Positions 1 through 6,815 of a stretch of 12,714 nucleotides of DNA are shown in pieces. The notes beneath the pieces are model-generated. The model saw only the letters and a program-made list of their open reading frames with translations. It had not been told where the DNA came from and did no database searches. A program made the translations under genes and the position numbers. This DNA is from Alistipes sp. GTDB lineage: Bacteria; Bacteroidota; Bacteroidia; Bacteroidales; Rikenellaceae. Position 1 is the first letter of the stretch. Each line of letters starts with the position of its first letter. The stretch covers positions 1 through 12,714 of the forward strand of contig JAGBYV010000232.1 in NCBI GenBank assembly GCA_017628595.1, in the 5' to 3' direction.

Positions 1-129
<129 letters not shown>

Positions 130-166
130 TTATATTAAGTAAAAATTTGTTATCCTTTTATCGTCA

Positions 167-197
167 CAAAATTATATACTTTAAGAATATTACGCAA
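167..197 (-). promoter_or_regulatory. Bacteroidetes-type promoter of gap
   Basis: On the minus strand TTG (195-197) is followed after exactly 20 nt by TAATTTTG (167-174), matching the Bacteroidetes primary-sigma pattern TTG-N19-21-TAnnTTTG. Transcription would start near 161, giving a leader of about 47 nt. A second -7-like box, TAAATTTG, sits at 195-202 and overlaps the -33 element, but has no well-spaced TTG. The strong match fits a highly expressed glycolytic gene. The rest of the 115-301 gap shows no other convincing element and no clear terminator for the ATPase gene upstream. Confidence 0.75.
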
Positions 198-301
198 ATT
201 TAGAGCGCGAAAAAAAGTAAAATTTTTCAATAACTTAACATTGGAACTGCTTTCCGCTATGAAATACTCTATCCAAACGCTCGCTTTGCGCTAAAAGCCC
301 G

Positions 302-1060
302 CTATTTTACGATATTTCCCTTTGCGCGCTTGGCCATGGCCGAGGCAAAGACAAAGTCGTTGAGTTCCTGATTATCCGAGTGCAGAATATCCTGATTCGA
401 GCCTTCCCACCACTTGTTACCCTCGTAGATAAAGACGATCTTCTGGCCAATCTCCATCACGGAGTTCATATCGTGGGTATTGATGATTGTTGTAATATTA
501 TACTCCTTGGTAATATCGTGAATCAGATTATCAATGACGATCGATGTCTGCGGATCAAGACCCGAGTTGGGCTCATCGCAGAACAGGTAGCGCGGATTCA
601 TCACAATAGCGCGGGCAATGGCTGCACGCTTGACCATACCTCCACTAAGCTCCGAGGGGTAGAGATTGTGCGCATGATCCAGATTCACGCGGTGCAGACA
701 GTAGTTCACTCGCTCCATCTTCTCCTCCTCCGACTGATCGGTAAAGAGATCGAGCGGCAACTTGACATTCTCCGCCACGGTCGATGCATCGAGCAAAGCT
801 CCGCCCTGGAAGATCATACCCACATCCTTGCGAATGGCCTTACGGGCACGGAAGTCGAGTGTCGAGTAGCATATATCATCGTAATATATTGCACCCTCAT
901 CCACATCGTGCAGACCCACGAGCGACTTGAGCAGCACGGTCTTTCCCGAACCACTTCGGCCGATGATCAGATTACACTGGCCCGTGCCGAACTCCACCGA
1001 TACATCATTGAGCACGGTGCGACCGTCAAACGACTTTATTATATTTACCGCCTTTATCAC
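302..1060 (-). CDS. MlaF-type ABC transporter ATPase (lipid transport)
   Basis: ATPase subunit of an MCE/Mla-type ABC transporter, which moves phospholipids between the inner membrane and a periplasmic MCE protein. The 252-residue protein is complete: Walker A GRSGSGKT at 34-41, Q-loop at about 85 in the stretch IFQGGALLD that resembles Mla-type ATPases, signature LSGGM at 138-142, Walker B YLFCDEP at 158-164, D-loop SGLDP at 166-170 and switch histidine 196. The start is a GTG at 1058-1060 overlapping the TGA of the permease gene by 4 nt, so the two are almost certainly translationally coupled. The direction of lipid flow cannot be read from sequence. No gene for the MCE-domain partner (MlaD) lies downstream: the next gene is gap, with its own promoter. 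Assignment relies on motifs and the adjacent MlaE-type permease; a general organic-solvent-tolerance (Ttg2A) annotation would describe the same family. Confidence 0.92.
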   Translation of the reverse strand: MIKAVNIIKSFDGRTVLNDVSVEFGTGQCNLIIGRSGSGKTVLLKSLVGLHDVDEGAIYYDDICYSTLDFRARKAIRKDVGMIFQGGALLDASTVAENVKLPLDLFTDQSEEEKMERVNYCLHRVNLDHAHNLYPSELSGGMVKRAAIARAIVMNPRYLFCDEPNSGLDPQTSIVIDNLIHDITKEYNITTIINTHDMNSVMEIGQKIVFIYEGNKWWEGSNQDILHSDNQELNDFVFASAMAKRAKGNIVK

Positions 1061-1800
1061 GTTCTTAAGAGTTGAGTTAATACAAGGTTGCAGATCATAA
1101 TTACGATAGAGCTGACCACCACAGCCTGCGTAGAGGCTCTACCCACTTCGAGCGAGTTGCCCTTGGCGTAGTATCCACAGTAGGCTGATATACTGGTAAT
1201 GAAGAAGGCAAAGAATACCATCTTAGTCAGGGCATACCATATCTCGCTGGTGTAGAAGCAATATTTCAATCCATCGATATACTCCATCGGATTCATGATG
1301 CCCGTAATGACAGCAATGCCATAGCCTCCGCCGATACCGATCAGCATACTGAATATAGCCAGGAACGGGAAGAAGAATACCGTAGCCACGATCTTGGGCA
1401 GGATAAGGTATGAGGCCGAATTTACACCCATGATCTCCAGAGCGTCGATCTGCTCCGTGATACGCATCGTACCGATCTCGGATGCAATGTTCGAACCCAC
1501 CTTACCGGCGAGAATAAGCGCCACGACCGTTGACGAGAACTCAAGGATCATCACCTCACGGGTAGCATATCCGATCATAAACTGCGGGATGAAGGGCGAC
1601 TCCAGCGTGATGGCCATCTGCAGCGTCACGGCCGAGCCGATGAATACCGATATGATAGCCGTAAGGCCTATGGAGTTAAGACCCAGAGCCTCCATCTCGC
1701 GTACGATGCGGGTGTAGTATATCTGCATCTTTTCGGGACGCGAGAACACCTTCTGCATCAGCAGCGTATATCTTCCTATTGATTCAAAAAAGCGAAACAT
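1057..1800 (-). CDS. MlaE-type ABC transporter permease
   Basis: Inner-membrane permease of an Mla/MCE lipid transporter. The 247-residue protein has the usual MlaE length. It carries the family hallmark at residues 98-125, AGKVGS followed by EIGTMRITEQIDALEIMG, the conserved cytoplasmic coupling segment. Hydrophobic segments are visible at about 45-64, 84-98, 132-167, 194-210 and 225-243. An amphipathic N-terminal stretch (1-35) precedes them, as in other MlaE proteins. The ATG at 1798-1800 follows an AGAGG-like sequence about 12 nt upstream. The gene ends in a 4-nt overlap with the ATPase gene, and no promoter box lies in the 69-nt gap before it, so it is probably transcribed from the promoter of the DUF4834-like gene. 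It would work with the ATPase and with an MCE protein encoded elsewhere. Family assignment is firm; the transported lipid is inferred from the family. Confidence 0.93.
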   Translation of the reverse strand: MFRFFESIGRYTLLMQKVFSRPEKMQIYYTRIVREMEALGLNSIGLTAIISVFIGSAVTLQMAITLESPFIPQFMIGYATREVMILEFSSTVVALILAGKVGSNIASEIGTMRITEQIDALEIMGVNSASYLILPKIVATVFFFPFLAIFSMLIGIGGGYGIAVITGIMNPMEYIDGLKYCFYTSEIWYALTKMVFFAFFITSISAYCGYYAKGNSLEVGRASTQAVVVSSIVIMICNLVLTQLLRT

Positions 1801-1869
1801 TTTTCTCGATTTACCTCTTTGGGATTAAAGTGCACCCGAATCTATTTTATTACGGGGCCTTGTTGTCAA

Positions 1870-2241
1870 TTATTTTTTCTCCTTAACCTCCTCAAAATCG
1901 ACGTAGTCGCCCACGTTCTCATTCACTCGCTTCTGAGGCTGCTCGGATGTCGTGTGCACGCGCACCTCGCCCTCGGACGAAGATCCATAACCCGACTGGT
2001 TGCGGGTGTGGGTATAATAACCACCCTGCTTATTCTGTCCGCGCACCTCGTCCTCCATCTTGCGACTCATACGACGCACGCGATAAAGCATATAGATGGG
2101 GATAGCGAGCAAGAGCAACAATACAACAGCTACACCTACAAGCAGTGCTCCGAAAGCCGACGGGGCAAAGACTATAAGCATCACGATAATAATCGTGGTC
2201 AACGGGTTGCGTTGGATATAATTTATAATCGAATCAAACAT
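1870..2241 (-). CDS. Small membrane protein, DUF4834-like
   Basis: A 123-residue protein of unknown function. Two hydrophobic segments, about residues 13-29 and 31-54, are followed by a basic stop-transfer stretch (RVRRMSRK) and then a hydrophilic, low-complexity tail rich in Gly, Ser, Gln and charged residues. The last residues contain GDYVDFEEVK. This architecture (N-terminal hairpin in the membrane, short tail, acidic GxYVDFEE end) matches what I recall of the Bacteroidetes-restricted DUF4834 family, but no search was run. The ATG at 2239-2241 is preceded by AAGAAAG. It is the first gene of a likely operon with the MlaE/MlaF-type transporter, which hints at a role at the envelope, but no function is established. 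Confidence 0.72.
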   Translation of the reverse strand: MFDSIINYIQRNPLTTIIIVMLIVFAPSAFGALLVGVAVVLLLLLAIPIYMLYRVRRMSRKMEDEVRGQNKQGGYYTHTRNQSGYGSSSEGEVRVHTTSEQPQKRVNENVGDYVDFEEVKEKK

Positions 2242-2282
2242 CTTTCTTTACATTTACACCCCTTATCGGGGAAAAATCATTG

Positions 2283-2290
2283 CAAAATTA
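2283..2290 (-). promoter_or_regulatory. Probable -7 box for the DUF4834-mlaE-mlaF operon
   Basis: The minus strand reads TAATTTTG here, a perfect TAnnTTTG box about 42 nt upstream of the ATG at 2241. No TTG lies at the expected 19-21 nt distance, so the -33 element is weak. It is back-to-back with the purB promoter in a 132-bp divergent intergenic region. Confidence 0.5.
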
Positions 2291-2343
2291 CAAAAAAATC
2301 GCCATTCCATGAAATATCTACTCGTTGTATGGATAAAATTGAT

Positions 2344-2351
2344 TAATTTTG
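2344..2351 (+). promoter_or_regulatory. Probable -7 box for purB
   Basis: TAATTTTG is a perfect match to the Bacteroidetes -7 consensus, 22 nt before the purB ATG, implying a short leader of roughly 15 nt. The nearest TTG upstream (2325-2327) is 16 nt away, shorter than the usual 19-21. I saw no PurR-like palindrome in the region. Confidence 0.5.
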
Positions 2352-2373
2352 GAGCCAAATAAACTGATTTACT

Positions 2374-3717
2374 ATGTCACATCAACTTTTATCAATCTCG
2401 CCGGTCGATGGCCGCTACAATAAAGTAACGTCCGCTTTGTCGGATTATTTTTCAGAGTATGCACTTATTCGCTACCGTGTTCGTGTAGAGGTAGAGTATT
2501 TCATCGCCCTGTGCGAACTGCCCCTGCCCCAGCTCGCAGGCGTACCCAAGTCGGCATATGACGAATTGCGCAAACTCTACACCGAGTTTACGATGGAGGA
2601 TGCTCTCCACGTTAAGGAGATCGAGAGCGTAACCAACCACGACGTGAAGGCCGTAGAGTACCTGCTCAAGGAGAAGCTCGAGCAGTTGGGTCTTAACGAC
2701 TACCGTGAGTTCGTACACTTCGGTCTCACATCACAGGATATCAACAACACCGCGACTCCCCTTCTTCTGGAGGAGGCACTGGCCGAGGTATATCTGCCCG
2801 CACTGCACGAGCTGGTGGACAAGATCTACTCTCTGGCTGAGCAGTGGGAGGATGTCCCCATGCTAGCACACACTCATGGTCAGCCCGCATCGCCCACACG
2901 TCTGGGTAAGGAGTTCAAGGTATTCGTTGAGCGTCTGGAGCGTCAGATCGACCTTCTGCAGGATGTTGAGCCCATGGCAAAGTTTGGTGGCGCAACGGGT
3001 GGCTTCAATGCCCACAACGTAGCCTACCCCGAGATTGACTGGGTGGAGTTTGGTAATAACTTCGTAGATTCACTCGGTCTGGTGCGCGCACAGTACACCA
3101 CACAGATCGAGCACTACGACAACCTCGCAGCTACGTTCGACGCGCTGAAGCGCATCAACACAATCCTGACAGACCTGGCACGCGATATGTGGACCTACAT
3201 CTCTATGGAGTACTTCCGCCAGCAGGTTAAGAAGGGCGAGGTTGGCTCATCGGCTATGCCCCACAAGGTGAACCCCATTGACTTCGAGAATGCCGAGGGT
3301 AACTTCGGCGTAGCAAATGCCATCTACGAGCATCTGGCAGCTAAGTTGCCTATCTCACGCATGCAGCGCGACTTGACCGACTCTACGGTTCTGCGCAACG
3401 TAGGTGTACCCGTAGCACACACCCTGATTGGCTTCAGCTCATTGCAGAAGGGTCTGGGCAAGGTAATCTTGAACGAGGCTGCACTTGCTGCCGACCTGGA
3501 GGATAACTGGGCAGTGGTAGCCGAGGCTATGCAGACTATCCTGCGCCGTGAGGCATACCCCAACCCCTATGAGGCTCTGAAGGCCCTCACCCGTACGGGC
3601 GGCCACATCACTGAGCAGACAATCAAGGAGTTTGTCGAGACTCTGGATGTAAAGGAGAGCGTAAAGGAGGAGCTTCGCGCCATCACACCCCACAACTATG
3701 TAGGTGTAGTGAAGTAA
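2374..3717 (+). CDS. purB: Adenylosuccinate lyase
   Basis: Cytoplasmic enzyme of purine synthesis acting twice: it releases fumarate from SAICAR to give AICAR, and from adenylosuccinate to give AMP. The 447-residue protein has the normal length and is of the E. coli-like subtype. Residues 292-301 carry the fumarase/aspartase superfamily signature SSAMPHKVNP, whose flexible loop provides the catalytic serine, followed by IDFENAEGN typical of this subtype. THGQ at 167-170 supplies the catalytic histidine (168), and LTSQDINNTA at 118-127 is the conserved substrate-binding segment. The N-terminus SISPVDGRY (7-15) is also characteristic. The ATG at 2374 is the natural start because it lies just before this block. 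The gene is a single-gene unit with its own promoter and a strong terminator, not part of a pur cluster here. Confidence 0.97.
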   Translation: MSHQLLSISPVDGRYNKVTSALSDYFSEYALIRYRVRVEVEYFIALCELPLPQLAGVPKSAYDELRKLYTEFTMEDALHVKEIESVTNHDVKAVEYLLKEKLEQLGLNDYREFVHFGLTSQDINNTATPLLLEEALAEVYLPALHELVDKIYSLAEQWEDVPMLAHTHGQPASPTRLGKEFKVFVERLERQIDLLQDVEPMAKFGGATGGFNAHNVAYPEIDWVEFGNNFVDSLGLVRAQYTTQIEHYDNLAATFDALKRINTILTDLARDMWTYISMEYFRQQVKKGEVGSSAMPHKVNPIDFENAEGNFGVANAIYEHLAAKLPISRMQRDLTDSTVLRNVGVPVAHTLIGFSSLQKGLGKVILNEAALAADLEDNWAVVAEAMQTILRREAYPNPYEALKALTRTGGHITEQTIKEFVETLDVKESVKEELRAITPHNYVGVVK

Positions 3718-3737
3718 TCTTTGGATGCGATATTATC

Positions 3738-3771
3738 AAGCGGCATGGTCTTCGGGCTATGCCGCTTTTTT
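3738..3771 (+). terminator. Rho-independent terminator of purB
   Basis: A stem of about 13 pairs (3738-3750 with 3755-3767, including two G-U pairs) is capped by a C-UUCG-G tetraloop, an extra-stable loop, and runs into a T tract at 3766-3771. It starts about 20 nt after the purB stop. The left flank lacks an A tract, so it should act only for rightward transcription. Confidence 0.9.
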
Positions 3772-3860
3772 ATCCCCGAAAACGGCTAAAAACACATAGC
3801 AGACATAGCTTTTTATAGTGAAATTAACAGAGAAATAACTATTATTAATTTTTTTTAGTT
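3772..3860. other. Intergenic region upstream of the HxH protein gene
   Basis: AT-rich stretch between the purB terminator and the promoter box at 3861. It contains a short direct repeat, ACATAGC at 3794-3800 and 3803-3809, of unknown meaning, and an A/T-rich segment (3831-3860) that may serve as an upstream promoter element. No convincing metal-regulator palindrome (Fur, Zur or MntR type) was seen by eye. An open minus-strand frame at 3757-3945 crosses it, but has no homology signal and overlaps the terminator. Confidence 0.4.
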
Positions 3861-3868
3861 TATTTTTG
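3861..3868 (+). promoter_or_regulatory. Probable -7 box for the HxH protein/TonB receptor unit
   Basis: TATTTTTG matches the TAnnTTTG consensus. Transcription would begin near 3875, so an upstream in-frame ATG at 3878 would be nearly leaderless and the ATG at 3893 becomes the better start. No TTG is present 19-21 nt upstream, so the promoter may depend on an activator or be weak. Confidence 0.5.
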
Positions 3869-3892
3869 CGACTGCAAATGGATTTAGGATTG

Positions 3893-4240
3893 ATGACATA
3901 TCTGCGCCGCACGCTCTCATCGCTGCTGATGCTGCTCACATTCATAACTTATGTGGGTAATGTGTCATTATTCTCTCACCGTCACACCATCGACGGACAG
4001 ACCGTTGTCCATTCGCACATCTACTCAGGAGATGGCGAGCAGCCCGACCACTCGCACTCATCGCAGCAGTTCAAGACCATTGAGGCTCTGGCGATGTACA
4101 CTGCACTGGCCACAACTTCGCTGCAGCACATAGCCGCTCCCCTGCAATATGCCACTACGCTCATTCAGTCATGCACCTACAACATAGTGCATCAAAGCAT
4201 ATTGCACTTCTCACTTCGCGCCCCACCTGCCATTATGTAA
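3893..4240 (+). CDS. Small secreted or membrane-anchored protein with three HxH motifs
   Basis: A 115-residue protein that I cannot assign to a named family. An N-terminal RR pair and a hydrophobic stretch (about 7-27) look like a signal peptide or membrane anchor, so the rest should be periplasmic. It is followed by three His-x-His motifs, HRH at 29-31, HSH at 40-42 and HSH at 53-55, with Asp and Glu nearby: a plausible Zn/Cu/Ni/Co-binding site. The remainder is mildly hydrophobic and ends abruptly in PPAIM. The ATG at 3893 is chosen because AGGA lies 3-6 nt before it and because it fits the promoter box at 3861; starts at 3878 (ATG) or 3866 (TTG) would add 5 or 9 residues. It sits directly before a TonB receptor gene, an arrangement I recall seeing for similar His-rich proteins in Bacteroidetes. 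A metal-binding helper role is inference only. Confidence 0.75.
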   Translation: MTYLRRTLSSLLMLLTFITYVGNVSLFSHRHTIDGQTVVHSHIYSGDGEQPDHSHSSQQFKTIEALAMYTALATTSLQHIAAPLQYATTLIQSCTYNIVHQSILHFSLRAPPAIM

Positions 4241-4340
4241 TTTACACTCCCGCACGCGGGATTATTGAGTCATGCCCATCACAGGAGCATTGGCTCTGGA
4301 TGTGTCGTGCACGCGACATACTTATATAAATTACATAATG
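4231..4340 (+). promoter_or_regulatory. Candidate structured RNA element with multi-branched fold
   Basis: A perfect 14-bp inverted repeat, CATTATGTAATTTA (4231-4244) and TAAATTACATAATG (4327-4340), encloses 82 nt that can form three hairpins: TCCCG/CGGGA (4248-4252 with 4257-4261), a 9-bp stem with one bulged T (4267-4275 with 4287-4289 and 4291-4296), and TGTCG/CGACA (4303-4307 with 4314-4318). The 5' arm overlaps the last codons and stop (4238-4240) of the HxH gene; the 3' arm ends 8 nt before the receptor ATG at 4349 and so would cover its ribosome-binding region. Folded, it should repress the receptor; a ribosome finishing the first gene would open it. I did not recognise a known riboswitch class. 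The pairing is seen directly; the regulatory role is inferred. Confidence 0.5.
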
Positions 4341-4348
4341 CGAAATCA

Positions 4349-6649
4349 ATGAAGACAAAAATTTTATTTACGATAGCCCTCATTGTATCTCTTTGTGGGG
4401 GCACCTCATTTATGGCCATGGCGCAGAGCCGTGGCACTGACGCCAACATTCACGGACACGTTATCCATGCTCAAACTCGTGAGCATATACCCTTCGTAAC
4501 CATTACTATCAAGGGCACAACCATAGGCGTTGTAGCCGATGCCTCGGGTCACTTCTTCCTTAAGAATCTTCCCGTAGGCGAGCACACCATCGTAGCCGAG
4601 TCGATCGGTCTGAAGAGTGTCGAGCAGAGCGTGACAATGCAGACAGGTAAATCCATCGAGATAAACTTCACGATGGAGGATCAGACAGAGACTATGGACG
4701 AGGTGGTTGTGTCGGCAACACGTAACGAGACAAACAAGAAGAGTACCGCTACGATTGTAAACGTGGCCTCGGCAAAGCTCTTTGAGAGCACCGCCTCTAC
4801 CAACCTGGCCGAGTCGATGGCCTTTCAGCCGGGTCTGCGCGTGGAGAACACCTGCGGAAACTGCGGTGCAGTGCAGTTGCGTATAAATGGACTGGAGGGA
4901 CAATACTCGCAGATTCTGCTCGACTCAAGCCCCATCTTCTCGTCACTGGCTGGCGTATATGGTCTGGAGCAGCTGCCCGTGGCGATGATCGAGCGTGTGG
5001 AGGTTATCCGTGGCGGTGGATCGGCACTCTTCGGTTCGAATGCAATCGGTGGTGTGGTGAACATCATCACCAAGGAGCCTCTGCGCAATTCTCTATCTCT
5101 GAGCCATACAACAAATATCATGGAGAGCGGCGATGCGGAGTTCAACACCTCACTCAACGGTTCATTCGTGTCGGATGACCGCCGCGCGGGTGTATATCTT
5201 TTCGGCATGGTGAAGGATCGCGATGCCTACGATCGTAACGGCGACGGTTTTACCGATATCACAAGTATGCTCGCCCGCACAATCGGCTTCCGCGGCTACT
5301 ACAAGACCTCTGCCACATCAAAGCTGACGGCCGAGTATCACCACATCAGCGAGTTCCGTCGTGGTGGTGACCAGATCGACCTGCCGCCCCATATGGCCGA
5401 GATTGCCGAGCAGACAGACCACAACATCAACGGCGGTAGTCTGCGCTGGAATTTCTATGCTCCCAACTCACGCCATTTCGTCAACGTATACACATCGGCA
5501 CAGAGTATCGGCCGTGACAGCTATTATGGCACAGGCAAGGATCCCAATGCATATGGCCGTACGGAGGATTTCACCATCGTAACAGGTGCACAGTATAGCT
5601 ACGTATTCAACAAGTGCCTGTTTATGCCTGCGCAGTTTACCGTAGGCTTCGAGTATACGTACAACGACCTGAACGACCACTCTATCGGTTTCGACCGTTC
5701 GATCCTACAGACAGTGCGCACGGCAGGTATGTACATCCAGAACGAGTGGAAGAACGAAAAGGTCAATTTCGTTGTCGGAGGCCGTTTCGACAAGCACAAC
5801 ATGATGCGCAAGATCATCTTCTCGCCTCGTGCCAACCTGCGATACAGTCCCCATGAGGATGTAGGTCTTCGTGTAAGCTATTCGAGTGGTTATCGTGCTC
5901 CGCAGGCCTTCGATGAGGATCTGCATATCGACGCAGTAAACAACCAGTCATCTATCATCGAGCTCGACCCCAACCTCAGACCCGAGTACTCTCACAGCCT
6001 TAGTGCCTCAGCCGACCTGTACCACAACTTCGGCCTGCTGCAGTCGAATCTTCTTGTGGAGGGCTTCTACACTATGCTTGACGATGTGTTCGCTCTGGCA
6101 AAGACAGGTGAGAATGAGGCCGGCTACATCATCCAGACTCGCTACAACGCATCGGGTGCAAAGGTACGTGGCGTAACGGCAGAGCTTAAGCTGGGTATCC
6201 CCGACGTATTCGAGTTCCAGGCTGGCTATACCTTCCAGCGCAGCCACTACAACGAGCCCGAGGAGTGGTCGGATAACGTCGAGGCACAGCGTCGCATGTT
6301 CCGCACACCCGACCACTATGCCTACTTCACTGCTACGGGTAACATCACATCACAGTTCAAGGCTTCAGTATTCGGTAACTACACCGGAGAGATGCTCGTG
6401 CAGCACAATGCAGGTTATATCGAGGCCGACCGCACGGAGCTTACCCCCTCATTCTGGGATATGGGTCTGAAGCTGAGCTACAATTTCCGTCTCTCGCCCA
6501 TCATCGGCATGGAGATTCACGGCGGTATCAAGAATATCTTCGATGCATACCAGAGCGATATTGATCACGGTGCGTTCCGCGACTCGGTATATATCTATGG
6601 CCCGATGAATCCCCGCACATTCTTCCTTGGTGTGAAATTTACTTTATAG
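4349..6649 (+). CDS. TonB-dependent outer-membrane receptor, substrate unknown
   Basis: Outer-membrane active transporter energised by TonB-ExbBD. Counting from the ATG at 4349 it has 766 residues. Order of domains: signal peptide about 1-26 ending near MAMAQS; carboxypeptidase-regulatory-like beta-sandwich about 32-110 (IHGHVIHAQTREHIPFVTI through PVGEHTIVAESIG), typical of Bacteroidetes receptors; TonB-box-like EVVVSATR at 118-125; plug about 126-244 with RINGLEG, ERVEVIRGGGSALFG and IGGVVNIITKEP; then a 22-strand-type beta-barrel ending in FFLGVKFTL. The plug contains CGNCG (Cys169 and Cys172), a CxxC pair that may form a disulfide or bind metal. A longer frame from a TTG at 4265 is possible, but would bury the signal peptide behind 28 unlikely residues. 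The preceding HxH protein gene suggests metal or metal-chelate uptake, which is inference. The receptor looks like the FepA/CirA/BtuB type rather than a SusC glycan importer: it is short and no SusD gene follows. Confidence 0.93.
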   Translation: MKTKILFTIALIVSLCGGTSFMAMAQSRGTDANIHGHVIHAQTREHIPFVTITIKGTTIGVVADASGHFFLKNLPVGEHTIVAESIGLKSVEQSVTMQTGKSIEINFTMEDQTETMDEVVVSATRNETNKKSTATIVNVASAKLFESTASTNLAESMAFQPGLRVENTCGNCGAVQLRINGLEGQYSQILLDSSPIFSSLAGVYGLEQLPVAMIERVEVIRGGGSALFGSNAIGGVVNIITKEPLRNSLSLSHTTNIMESGDAEFNTSLNGSFVSDDRRAGVYLFGMVKDRDAYDRNGDGFTDITSMLARTIGFRGYYKTSATSKLTAEYHHISEFRRGGDQIDLPPHMAEIAEQTDHNINGGSLRWNFYAPNSRHFVNVYTSAQSIGRDSYYGTGKDPNAYGRTEDFTIVTGAQYSYVFNKCLFMPAQFTVGFEYTYNDLNDHSIGFDRSILQTVRTAGMYIQNEWKNEKVNFVVGGRFDKHNMMRKIIFSPRANLRYSPHEDVGLRVSYSSGYRAPQAFDEDLHIDAVNNQSSIIELDPNLRPEYSHSLSASADLYHNFGLLQSNLLVEGFYTMLDDVFALAKTGENEAGYIIQTRYNASGAKVRGVTAELKLGIPDVFEFQAGYTFQRSHYNEPEEWSDNVEAQRRMFRTPDHYAYFTATGNITSQFKASVFGNYTGEMLVQHNAGYIEADRTELTPSFWDMGLKLSYNFRLSPIIGMEIHGGIKNIFDAYQSDIDHGAFRDSVYIYGPMNPRTFFLGVKFTL

Positions 6650-6674
6650 GAGATTTTTTCGCGTTATGTCACAC

Positions 6675-6708
6675 AGTCTGCCCGCTGTTTTGCGTGGCAG
6701 GCTTTTTT
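6675..6708 (+). terminator. Rho-independent terminator of the TonB receptor unit
   Basis: GTCTGCC (6676-6682) pairs with GGCAGGC (6696-6702) with one G-U, and an inner CGC/GCG (6683-6685 with 6692-6694) extends the stem, leaving a single bulged T. A six-T tract follows at 6703-6708. It lies about 25 nt after the receptor stop and separates it from the thioredoxin gene. Confidence 0.85.
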
Positions 6709-6741
6709 ATTGCAGAACGGCAAAATAATTCCTTGCCTCAT

Positions 6742-6760
6742 CGCGTTAAAATAAAACGCG
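6742..6760. repeat. Short inverted repeat upstream of the thioredoxin gene
   Basis: CGCGTT (6742-6747) and AACGCG (6755-6760) are separated by 7 A/T nucleotides. The repeat is centred about 41 nt upstream of the TAACTTTG box at 6792, where an activator could bind. It is too short to call an operator with confidence. Confidence 0.3.
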
Positions 6761-6791
6761 GAAAAGAGAGCCGCAAGAGATATTTTTTTCG

Positions 6792-6799
6792 TAACTTTG
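6792..6799 (+). promoter_or_regulatory. Probable -7 box for the thioredoxin-like lipoprotein gene
   Basis: TAACTTTG matches TAnnTTTG and lies 16 nt before the ATG at 6816, predicting a very short leader of roughly 11 nt. No TTG occurs at the -33 distance (that segment is purine-rich), so the promoter may be activator-dependent or the box coincidental. Confidence 0.5.
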
Positions 6800-6815
6800 T
6801 CATATATCGGCCTAA

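Noticed and set aside
240..301. Possible terminator after the MlaF-type gene
   Set aside because: Only short GC/AAA repeats (AGCGC, AAAGC) are present, with no stable stem followed by T residues on the minus strand.
380..1075. A 231-codon plus-strand frame opposite the MlaF-type ATPase
   Set aside because: The minus strand encodes all ABC ATPase motifs in order; the antisense translation has no recognisable fold.
3757..3945. A 62-codon minus-strand frame between purB and the HxH gene
   Set aside because: It starts inside the HxH gene, ends in the purB terminator and is Lys/Asn/Ser-rich as expected for random AT-rich DNA.
4265..4348. An upstream TTG start extending the TonB receptor by 28 residues
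   Set aside because: The extension would place residues before a well-formed signal peptide that begins at the ATG at 4349, and it overlaps the structured RNA.
4231..4348. A cobalamin riboswitch before the TonB receptor
   Set aside because: The conserved B12-box GCCACTG and the usual core were not found; the length and stem order also differ.
4349..6649. SusC-type glycan importer
   Set aside because: The protein is about 766 residues rather than about 1000, and no SusD-like lipoprotein gene follows; a terminator ends the unit.
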